Source: Clostridia bacterium (GTDB lineage: Bacteria > Bacillota > Clostridia > Christensenellales > Borkfalkiaceae). From it: a stretch of 20,776 nt of DNA. The DNA lies in NCBI GenBank assembly GCA_900769545.1, contig CAAGGZ010000082.1, positions 1-20,776 on the forward strand, written 5' to 3'. Positions 1-5,670 of this stretch are shown in pieces (position 1 is the stretch's first letter; each line of letters begins with the position of its first letter). The position numbers were made by a program, and so were the translations under genes. The notes under the pieces are model-generated. The model was not told where the DNA came from and ran no database searches. It saw only the letters and a program-made list of their open reading frames with translations.

Positions 1-19
1 ACGTGTGCTCTTCCGATCT
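1..19. other. Illumina sequencing-adapter remnant at contig end
   Basis: The first 19 bases, ACGTGTGCTCTTCCGATCT, equal the 3' part of the standard Illumina TruSeq adapter, which ends in GCTCTTCCGATCT. The biological sequence begins at about base 20, and the reading frame of the ABC transporter is sensible only from there. This is seen in the sequence and compared with an adapter known from memory. It is a technical artefact, not a feature of the genome. Confidence 0.96.
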
Positions 20-21
20 CA

Positions 22-1425
22 GCAGAGCTTCGCTCCAAAATGTTCGCAAAAATATTGCGATCCGATTACGGGCATATTCAAGAATATCATAGCGGCGATA
101 TGCTTAATCGATTGACTACGGATATACAGCAAGTTGTTTCGATAACCGTTGGTTTTTTGCCTGCCGTTTGCGAGATGGCGGTACAGTGCGCAGGCGCAAT
201 TGCAGCTTTATTAACGATTGATCCTTTATTTACAGGTGTATACGTCGTAAGCGGCGTATGCTTTGGCGCAGTTACGGCATTGTTTCGCAAACAAGTTAAA
301 AAGAAGCAAAAGGAAGTCTTACAATCAGACGGATCGTTCCGCTCGTTTATGCAAGAGGGTATTTCTTCTGTCATGACGTTGAAAGCTTATGGTGCGGAAG
401 AAAAATCCTATAATAAAGCGAACAGTTTTGCAAAAACGTATTACCAACGCCGTCAAGAGAAAAATGTTATTAGCTCCGTTATGAGCTTTATTTTCTCCCT
501 TCTTAGTAATTTTGGTTTGATTCTCGCAGTAGTATGGTGCAGTATTAGCGTCTTGAACGGAAACACCGATTATGGCTCGATTTTGTCCGTTATTTTGCTT
601 TTAATGCAGTTACAACATCCGTTTACGGGTTTTTCCTCTCTCATTCCTGCGTATTATTCAAGAATTGCCAGTGGAGAGCGTTTAGCGGAAATTGATGAGT
701 TGGCTTGTGAAAAGCTCGCAAATGATAATCAAAAAACGTTGCATTTATATGATAATTTCAATAAGATTGTTTTGGAAAATATTGCGTTTACGTACGGTCG
801 TGAGGTAGTATTCACCGACGCCAACGCAACCATTCAAAAAGGGGATATTATTTGCTTAACGGGACTTTCCGGTTCGGGGAAAAGTACGGTTTTTAAATTG
901 TTACTTAACGTATTTACGCCAACAGGCGGTAATATGTATTTGTCCTTTGTAAACGAGCCAAATACTCCTTTAACGGCAAAAGAACGCGGGTTGTTTGCCT
1001 ACGTACCGCAGGGAAATTTCTTATTTTCGGGTACAATTTATGAAAATTTAACCTTCTTTACCGAAGAAAACGATACCGCTCTTTTACAAGATAAAATTAA
1101 AGAAGCTTTACGCATTGCTTGCGCGGAGTTTGTTTGGGAACTCCCCGAAGGGTTACAAACTCCGTTAAGGGAAAGCGGCGGAGGACTTTCGGAAGGGCAA
1201 ATGCAGCGTTTGACGATTGCCAGAGCGTTATTATCTGAACGCCCGATATTGCTGCTCGACGAGGCAACTTCCGCATTGGACGGAGAAACAGAAAAGCGGT
1301 TATTGGCAAATATCAAAAGGTTACAAGGAAAAACTTGCATTATGGTAACGCATAGACCTGCGGCTTTGGAAATTGCAGACAGAGTTTTAAACGTTGCAAA
1401 TGGGCAGATTACAGAGGTGGAATAA
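22..1425 (+). CDS. ABC exporter, permease fused to ATPase (5'-truncated)
   Basis: This is the C-terminal part of an ABC exporter half-transporter, with membrane domain and ATPase in one chain, pumping an unknown substrate across the cytoplasmic membrane. Counting from the internal Met at 40, about four hydrophobic segments lie at residues 33-80 and 145-200; the first two membrane helices of the usual six are missing. The motif HSGDMLNRLTTD near the start is typical of the exporter family's first cytoplasmic loop. The ATPase follows: Walker A GLSGSGKST (275-283), Q-loop Q324, signature LSEGQ (383-387), Walker B ILLLDE (403-408) and H-loop H438. All catalytic motifs are intact. The frame is open upstream of the Met at 40 (codons for AELRSK), so that Met is not the start; the gene is cut by the contig end. 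It is followed 4 bp later by the LRR gene, so the two are probably cotranscribed. Substrate is unknown; peptide or drug export is only a family-level guess. Confidence 0.93.
   Translation, partial: AELRSKMFAKILRSDYGHIQEYHSGDMLNRLTTDIQQVVSITVGFLPAVCEMAVQCAGAIAALLTIDPLFTGVYVVSGVCFGAVTALFRKQVKKKQKEVLQSDGSFRSFMQEGISSVMTLKAYGAEEKSYNKANSFAKTYYQRRQEKNVISSVMSFIFSLLSNFGLILAVVWCSISVLNGNTDYGSILSVILLLMQLQHPFTGFSSLIPAYYSRIASGERLAEIDELACEKLANDNQKTLHLYDNFNKIVLENIAFTYGREVVFTDANATIQKGDIICLTGLSGSGKSTVFKLLLNVFTPTGGNMYLSFVNEPNTPLTAKERGLFAYVPQGNFLFSGTIYENLTFFTEENDTALLQDKIKEALRIACAEFVWELPEGLQTPLRESGGGLSEGQMQRLTIARALLSERPILLLDEATSALDGETEKRLLANIKRLQGKTCIMVTHRPAALEIADRVLNVANGQITEVE
1413..1420 (+). promoter_or_regulatory. 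Ribosome binding site fixing the LRR gene start
   Basis: AGAGGTGG lies in the last codons of the ABC transporter gene, 9 bp before the ATG at 1430. An earlier in-frame ATG at 1394 lies inside the transporter gene and has no such site. The LRR protein therefore most likely starts at 1430, and its translation is coupled to the upstream gene. Confidence 0.7.
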
Positions 1426-1429
1426 TAAA

Positions 1430-2302
1430 ATGGACGATTGGCTTCCTTCGCCTTATCATTGCGATTTTGAGGAACGTTTGAAAAATGAAAATTGCTGTAT
1501 TCATTTTGATGTAACAAAAAATACTGTCGAAAAGTGGAATGAATACTGCTCGAAATGTGAATATGGCAATAAAAATATCGGTATTTTTTCCGTTGTATCC
1601 GACAATAAGAAACAATACTTCTTTTCCAACGGTTTTTCTAATAAAAAAGAATATATTATTTATTGCAAACAGCAAGCCGATGCCGAATACGCAATGTCGT
1701 TTGTAAATCCTGAGGCTGCAAGTATCTGTTTTTCTTGGGGTATGATTGAAGATTTTTCCTTTTTGGAAAAGTTTCCCAATTTAAAAGCTTTGCGGATTGA
1801 CTCAACAAAAATAACGCATTTGTCTTGGAATATCGCCAAAACGCCGAAATTAGAGCGTTTAAGCGTAGAGGGGAAGCGACTTTTTGACTTATCGGGCTTA
1901 GAAAAAGCATATAATTTGCGTTCTTTTTCTTTTACAATTGCCACGTCAAGAATGGATAGGCAGAATATTAAATCGTTGGAGCCTATTTCTCACTTAGAAA
2001 AACTTGAAGAAGTAGTAATACAAGGCGCGCGATTACAGGACGAAAATATTGACCATTTGATTTCCATTCCTACATTGCGATATTTATTTGTTTCGCCTGA
2101 TACGTATTCCATAGAATCGTTTGCGAAATTTGAAGCAAAGAAATTTATGCTGAACGAATCTTACGGTTGCTATTCCTCGGATGAAGAATATTTTTGGCGA
2201 TACGGGAATGATACAAAACCCTTACGTATCAAGATGGAAAAAGCAGAGAAAATTAAAGAATATTTAAAACAATATGAAGCATTGATGAATAAATACAGAT
2301 AA
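1430..2302 (+). CDS. Leucine-rich-repeat protein of unknown function
   Basis: A 290-residue protein without signal peptide or membrane segment, so probably cytoplasmic. The first ~115 residues form an aromatic- and cysteine-containing region that I do not recognise. The middle holds irregular leucine-rich repeats spaced by 20-25 residues, with cores such as FPNLKALRIDSTKITHLS, TPKLERLSVEGKRLFDLSGL and LEKLEEVVIQGARLQDENI. The C-terminus is a charged helix ending KIKEYLKQYEALMNKYR. LRR domains usually bind proteins, so a binding or adaptor role is likely, but no function can be assigned. The start at 1430 is chosen because of the SD at 1413-1420 and a 4-bp gap to the ABC transporter. The gene pair suggests a shared job, for example protection or regulation linked to the exporter; that is inference. 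A terminator follows directly after the stop. Confidence 0.82.
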   Translation: MDDWLPSPYHCDFEERLKNENCCIHFDVTKNTVEKWNEYCSKCEYGNKNIGIFSVVSDNKKQYFFSNGFSNKKEYIIYCKQQADAEYAMSFVNPEAASICFSWGMIEDFSFLEKFPNLKALRIDSTKITHLSWNIAKTPKLERLSVEGKRLFDLSGLEKAYNLRSFSFTIATSRMDRQNIKSLEPISHLEKLEEVVIQGARLQDENIDHLISIPTLRYLFVSPDTYSIESFAKFEAKKFMLNESYGCYSSDEEYFWRYGNDTKPLRIKMEKAEKIKEYLKQYEALMNKYR

Positions 2303-2334
2303 AAAAATTCGCAAGTATATCTTGCGAATTTTTT
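2302..2334. terminator. Bidirectional intrinsic terminator, LRR gene / AraC gene
   Basis: A perfect 14-bp inverted repeat (2302-2315 with 2321-2334) has core ATTCGCAAG, loop TATAT and A/T-rich outer ends, giving a U-run in both directions. It starts in the LRR stop codon and touches the AraC stop codon at 2333-2335, so one hairpin serves both convergent genes. Confidence 0.92.
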
Positions 2335-3214
2335 ATTTAATGCTGTTTCTGTATTCACTCGGCGTCATACCAACGTGCTTTTTAAAGACAAAAGCAAAAG
2401 TGGAAATAGAATCAAAACACAACATATCGGCAATCTCTGAAAACGTTTTATTTTTTCGAATAAGCGTTTTGGCTTCGTCAATTTTTAATTTCAAATACGT
2501 TTGATAGATACTCATACCCGTTTTTTCTTTGAAAAACGTGCACAAATGCGTGGAGCCGTAATGCAATTCATCGCTTAAGTCTCTGAGCTTGAATTTTCCG
2601 TATACCTTAGAGTGTAAAATTCGAACAATTTCGTCTTCCAACTCGGAAGAATCGGCAATTTTAGAAACGAAAAATTCTTGCGAGGACGCTCGTTTTTGTT
2701 CGTTGCGCAATAGATAAATCAGCAGCGTTTCCAAGGAGTTTTTGATAATTTGCTCCCCACCGAGGTTAGCGTTTTCCTTGAGCTTCAGTTCCGTTAAATG
2801 GGGGTCGAAATCGGGGAGCTCAAAGGTGTTATCCGCTTCTGTCATAATATTTTGTAATAAATATCGGTAATTTTCGGGAACATAATATTTCTTATCCCCA
2901 AAAAAGTTCATTGACTCCGAACGACAGAAAAAGGAGATAATGAAAAGATTCGGTTCTTTATTGCCGCTCTCCACAAAATGCGGTTGATTGGGCTTGATAA
3001 AGAGGATTTCGCCTTGTTTTAGCTGGATTTTTTCTCCGTCAATACCCACGTAAACGTGTTCCTTATCCGCGTAATTGATTTCCCAAAAATCGTGCTGTTC
3101 TTCGGGGAAAACGTAGTTCTTTTCCAACGCTTGATAATGTATAGTGACAATCTTCTGAACATTGAGAAGATTGGATATTTTGTGCATATAAAATTTCTTT
3201 GTTTGTATTTCCAT
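2333..3214 (-). CDS. AraC-family transcriptional regulator with cupin sensor domain
   Basis: A 293-residue regulator. The N-terminal ~150 residues form a cupin-type sugar-sensing domain (HDFWEINYADKEHVYVGIDG at 41-60, then GEILFIKPNQPHFV at 68-81). The last ~100 residues are a double helix-turn-helix AraC domain: KLRDLSDELHYGSTHLCTFF around 209-228 and SEIADMLCFDSISTFAFVFK around 259-278, followed by the family ending GMTPSEYR. Regulators of this build usually respond to carbohydrates. It is divergent from the nahK-like kinase across 165 bp, the common arrangement for a regulator and its target, so control of amino-sugar use is a reasonable inference. The ATG at 3214 has no Shine-Dalgarno; a near-consensus promoter sits right before it. 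The next Met (residue 10) also lacks a good SD. Confidence 0.93.
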   Translation of the reverse strand: MEIQTKKFYMHKISNLLNVQKIVTIHYQALEKNYVFPEEQHDFWEINYADKEHVYVGIDGEKIQLKQGEILFIKPNQPHFVESGNKEPNLFIISFFCRSESMNFFGDKKYYVPENYRYLLQNIMTEADNTFELPDFDPHLTELKLKENANLGGEQIIKNSLETLLIYLLRNEQKRASSQEFFVSKIADSSELEDEIVRILHSKVYGKFKLRDLSDELHYGSTHLCTFFKEKTGMSIYQTYLKLKIDEAKTLIRKNKTFSEIADMLCFDSISTFAFVFKKHVGMTPSEYRNSIK

Positions 3215-3220
3215 ATGTTC

Positions 3221-3249
3221 ATTATAACAAATGAAAATTTCTTTGTAAA
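3221..3249 (-). promoter_or_regulatory. Promoter of the araC-type gene, predicts leaderless mRNA
   Basis: On the minus strand, TTTACA (3244-3249) is followed after 17 bp by a perfect TATAAT (3221-3226). Counting 7 bp from the -10 box puts the first transcribed base at about 3214, the A of the ATG. Boxes and spacing are read directly; the start point is inferred. Confidence 0.78.
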
Positions 3250-3325
3250 CTGTTTTTGGGTTTGTTTTAATATTTCATTTTTTCAACTCGCGAAAGAATA
3301 CCAAATAATAGTGAAAAAATTTCTA

Positions 3326-3353
3326 TTGTAATTTGCCCAAGCCGTTGTATAAT
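3326..3353 (+). promoter_or_regulatory. Promoter of the nahK-like kinase gene
   Basis: A perfect TATAAT (3348-3353) is preceded at 16 bp by TTGTAA (3326-3331), 4 of 6 matches to the -35 consensus. The predicted start near 3360 gives a short 20-base leader. The weak -35 box fits dependence on an activator, which the divergent AraC protein could supply. Confidence 0.68.
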
Positions 3354-3368
3354 AATGGAAAAATATGC

Positions 3369-3375
3369 GGAGGAG
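3369..3375 (+). promoter_or_regulatory. Ribosome binding site fixing the kinase start
   Basis: GGAGGAG lies 4 bp before the ATG at 3380. The earlier in-frame ATG at 3365 would put the SD inside the coding region, so 3380 is the start. Confidence 0.85.
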
Positions 3376-3379
3376 CATT

Positions 3380-4447
3380 ATGAGTGAATATATGAAAGAG
3401 TATAAAGCAGTTGCAGAACAGTTTGCCATTGTAGGCGAAATTACGGAAATTTGTCCTTACGGCGAGGGACATATCAATCTTACGTTGCTTGTTACAACAA
3501 CAGAAAAAAGATATATTATGCAAAAGATGAATACTCGTGTATTCACCGATCCCGATAGTCTTATGGCGAATATTTGCGGCGTAACCGAGCATTTGCGCTC
3601 CCGTGGGATTGAAACGTTAAACGTTATTCCGACCAAAGAAGGGAAATCCTTCTTAAAAGGGGAAGATTGTTACCGTGTATACGACTTTATTGAAAACACC
3701 GTTACATATCAAACGGCAAGCGATAAAGAAGTTTTTAAAAATTCTGGTAAAGCGTTTGGTGAATTCCAGAATTATTTGGCGGAATTTGACGCGTCTAAAC
3801 TCACAGAGACGATTAAACGTTTCCACGATACGCCCAATCGCTTTGCCGCATTTAAAGCGGCTTTGGAAGCGGACGCTTTTGACAGAGCGAAAGATTGCAA
3901 AGAGGAAATTGCGTTTATTCTTTCCCACGAAGACACTTATGGGATTGCAATGGAAGGATTGAAAGACGGCTCGTTGCCGCTCCGTGTTACGCATAATGAT
4001 ACGAAGCTCAATAATATTTTGATGGACGCAGAAACAGGCAAAGCGCGCGCGGTTATCGATTTGGATACGATTATGCCTGGTTCTATGCTGTTTGACTTTG
4101 GCGATTCCATTCGTTTTGGCGCATCTACGGCGGCTGAGGACGAAAAGGATTTGAGTAAAGTACATTTTGACATCGAGCTTTTTAAAGTGTACGCAGAGGG
4201 CTATTGCGGAGCTGTAAAAGACAGTATTACGGCTCGTGAAGCGGAATTGTTGCCTTACGGCTCGTATTTGATGACGATTGAATGCGGTATGCGTTTCCTT
4301 GCGGATTATTTGTCGGGCGATACCTATTTTGCAACGAAGTATGAAGGGCATAACTTGGTGCGTTGCCGTACGCAGATTCGTCTTGCGAGCGAGATGGAAG
4401 CGCAATTTGAGGATATGAAAAAGATTATCTTTGATATTTTGAAATAA
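3380..4447 (+). CDS. nahK: N-acetylhexosamine 1-kinase (aminoglycoside-phosphotransferase fold)
   Basis: A 355-residue cytoplasmic kinase of the APH/choline-kinase fold. The family member it most resembles, from memory, is bifidobacterial NahK (LnpB), of about the same length. NahK phosphorylates the anomeric hydroxyl of GlcNAc or GalNAc with ATP in the lacto-N-biose/galacto-N-biose pathway. Visible motifs are PYGEGHINLT near residues 26-35 (nucleotide loop), the catalytic loop THNDTKLNNILMD, and the metal-binding segment VIDLDTIMPGSMLFDFGDSIR, which also carries the NahK-type GDSIRFGAST stretch. Resemblance extends through GMRFLADYLSGDTYFATKYEGHNLVR near the C-terminus. It stands alone between its own promoter and terminator, divergent from an AraC regulator. 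The partner phosphorylase (lnpA) and the lnpC/lnpD enzymes are not in the window, so free N-acetylhexosamine may be the real substrate source. Another sugar 1-kinase specificity remains possible. Confidence 0.85.
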   Translation: MSEYMKEYKAVAEQFAIVGEITEICPYGEGHINLTLLVTTTEKRYIMQKMNTRVFTDPDSLMANICGVTEHLRSRGIETLNVIPTKEGKSFLKGEDCYRVYDFIENTVTYQTASDKEVFKNSGKAFGEFQNYLAEFDASKLTETIKRFHDTPNRFAAFKAALEADAFDRAKDCKEEIAFILSHEDTYGIAMEGLKDGSLPLRVTHNDTKLNNILMDAETGKARAVIDLDTIMPGSMLFDFGDSIRFGASTAAEDEKDLSKVHFDIELFKVYAEGYCGAVKDSITAREAELLPYGSYLMTIECGMRFLADYLSGDTYFATKYEGHNLVRCRTQIRLASEMEAQFEDMKKIIFDILK

Positions 4448-4453
4448 GATAGG

Positions 4454-4482
4454 AAAAGACCAAGCGTTTCGCTTGGTCTTTT
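4454..4482. terminator. Bidirectional intrinsic terminator, kinase / XRE gene
   Basis: A 12-bp perfect stem (AAAAGACCAAGC at 4454-4465 with its complement at 4471-4482) closes a GTTTC loop. It lies 7 bp after the kinase stop and is flanked by A/T runs, so it also fits as terminator for the convergent XRE gene ending at 4497. Confidence 0.92.
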
Positions 4483-4496
4483 AAAATAATTCCTTT

Positions 4497-5249
4497 TTAA
4501 TCAATAATATAGTGATTGCCGTTAGCATAAAATTCTATCAGTTCAAAATTTGTTTCAAAATAACCACCATATACAACAGAAATATTTTCTTCTTTTATCG
4601 TAATTTCATTTAAGAAATTTATTTTTACTCCATCATCATTATAAGCTATTTTGGCTGATACCAATATGTTATAATAGTTTTGCTTACCTTTGAAACAGTA
4701 TATGTAACCAAATAACTGTTGATTACTATCGTAAACGGTTTTCTTGTGTTTTTCAAGATTTAGTTCTCTTTGATAACCAATAAGTTTTTTTTCGGTTACA
4801 GCGAAATGGTCGATAACTTTTACATTTTCACCTTCCATAAAAGAACAGTAAAAATCGTATTCACTTGTTTCTATATAATCATTATCAGCCCAAATTTTAC
4901 CAACTGCCATTTTGGAGGTAAAGCCGTAACCATTCATAAAAGCATTTATAAACGTAAAAACAATAATTGAAATTATAAAAAGCGATAGTATAATAATAGT
5001 CGTAGAGAGCGTTCGGATTTTTTGATTTTTAGGAATGGAAACGTTTTCGATTTCTTCGTTTAATGGTAAATCTTCTTTTGAAACAGAAAAATAATCAAGC
5101 AAAGATTGATAAGAGGTGCGATTAGGTATGCCCAGTCCATTTTCCCATTTTGCTATTGCGCTTCGACTAACATATATTGCATTTGCAAGTTCTTGTTGAG
5201 ATATTTGCTTTTCTTGGCGCAAGTTTTTCAATCTATCTTTAAACTCCAT
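4497..5249 (-). CDS. Membrane-anchored XRE/Cro-family regulator
   Basis: A 250-residue protein with an N-terminal helix-turn-helix of the XRE type at residues 5-60 (KISQQELANAIYVSRSAIAKWENG, split here as ISQQELANAIYVSRSAIAKW plus ENG), a charged linker, one membrane segment at about 79-103 (TIIILSLFIISIIVFTFINAF), and a ~145-residue C-terminal part rich in aromatic residues that would lie outside the membrane. This build suggests a one-component sensor holding its DNA-binding domain at the membrane. The signal is unknown. The start has a textbook AGGAGG (5255-5260) 5 bp upstream. A cluster of repeats upstream of the promoter (5319-5361) is a candidate operator. It lies downstream of tRNA-Leu on the same strand but is separated by a terminator. 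Confidence 0.85.
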   Translation of the reverse strand: MEFKDRLKNLRQEKQISQQELANAIYVSRSAIAKWENGLGIPNRTSYQSLLDYFSVSKEDLPLNEEIENVSIPKNQKIRTLSTTIIILSLFIISIIVFTFINAFMNGYGFTSKMAVGKIWADNDYIETSEYDFYCSFMEGENVKVIDHFAVTEKKLIGYQRELNLEKHKKTVYDSNQQLFGYIYCFKGKQNYYNILVSAKIAYNDDGVKINFLNEITIKEENISVVYGGYFETNFELIEFYANGNHYIID

Positions 5250-5281
5250 ATTAACCTCCTAAAAAAAGATTTTCGATTTAA

Positions 5282-5290
5282 ATTATAGCA
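5282..5290 (-). promoter_or_regulatory. Extended -10 promoter of the XRE gene
   Basis: The minus strand reads TGCTATAAT, a perfect -10 (5282-5287) with the TGn extension. No good -35 is seen at 16-18 bp, which an extended -10 or an activator bound at the upstream repeats could offset. Confidence 0.65.
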
Positions 5291-5318
5291 GAAAACTATG
5301 GAAAAATCTATGCTTTAA

Positions 5319-5361
5319 TTGTTACTTTGCTTGTTTTGCTTGTTACTTTTTAAAAAGTAAC
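5319..5361. repeat. Direct and inverted GTTACTT repeats, candidate operator
   Basis: TTGTTACTTT occurs at 5319-5328 and again at 5340-5349, exactly 21 bp apart (two helical turns). The second copy is the left half of a perfect 20-bp palindrome (5342-5361). TTTGCTTGTT is also repeated between them (5326 and 5335). Relative to the XRE promoter the cluster lies about 30 to 75 bp upstream, suiting regulator binding. Binding by the XRE protein itself is inference. Confidence 0.6.
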
Positions 5362-5374
5362 ATTTTATAAAAAT

Positions 5375-5413
5375 AAAAATAGCTTGAACTTCTCAAAAGC
5401 TCAAGCTATTTTT
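5375..5413 (-). terminator. Intrinsic terminator of tRNA-Leu
   Basis: A 13-bp perfect inverted repeat (5375-5387 with 5401-5413, core TAGCTTGA) directly follows the tRNA CCA end on the minus strand and is followed by a U-rich run. Its outermost base overlaps the tRNA 3' end. Confidence 0.88.
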
Positions 5414-5498
5414 GGTGCCGAAGGTGGGACTTGAACCCACACGGTATTGCTACCAATGGATTTTGAGTCCATCGCGTCTGCCATTCCACCACTTCGGC
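5413..5498 (-). tRNA. tRNA-Leu(CAA)
   Basis: The minus strand folds into a class II tRNA of 86 bases with encoded CCA. The acceptor stem is GCCGAAG/CTTCGGC, the anticodon stem ATGGA/TCCAT encloses loop CTCAAAA with anticodon CAA (reads UUG, leucine), there is a long variable arm as expected for leucine, and the T-arm is GTGGG-TTCAAGT-CCCAC. It is a single-gene unit with its own promoter and terminator. Confidence 0.97.
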
Positions 5499-5521
5499 GT
5501 CTCTCAACTGAAAGCTTTATT

Positions 5522-5550
5522 ATTATATATGATAATTTAGAAAAAAGCAA
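5522..5550 (-). promoter_or_regulatory. Promoter of tRNA-Leu
   Basis: Minus strand TTGCTT (5545-5550), 17 bp, then TATAAT (5522-5527). The predicted start near 5515 gives a ~17-base 5' leader to be removed by RNase P. Confidence 0.65.
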
Positions 5551-5610
5551 GCATTTTAAAAGGGATTTTTATAATTTTTTAAATCTTTTTTCATATATTT
5601 TTATATTCTC

Positions 5611-5639
5611 TTGCGATTTTTTTGATTTCGTGGTAAAAT
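5611..5639 (+). promoter_or_regulatory. Promoter of polA-coaE
   Basis: TTGCGA (5611-5616), a 17-bp spacer ending in TGG, then TAAAAT (5634-5639): a -10 box with the TGn extension. The ATG of polA is 32 bp further on, with AAGGAT (5656-5661 region) as ribosome binding site. Confidence 0.65.
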
Positions 5640-5670
5640 AGTACTATAAAGTATAAGGATTTTTTTAATT

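Noticed and set aside
1..2302. New defence or peptide-export system built on the ABC-LRR pair
   Set aside because: The left side is cut by the adapter, and no peptide, maturase or effector gene can be seen. It is kept only as an open pairing.
3653..4405. 250-codon open frame antisense to the kinase
   Set aside because: It lies wholly opposite nahK, is rich in R, F, I and C as expected for an antisense shadow, and shows no motif.
5447..5641. Short plus-strand frame over tRNA-Leu
   Set aside because: Overlaps the tRNA and its promoter on the other strand; no ribosome site.
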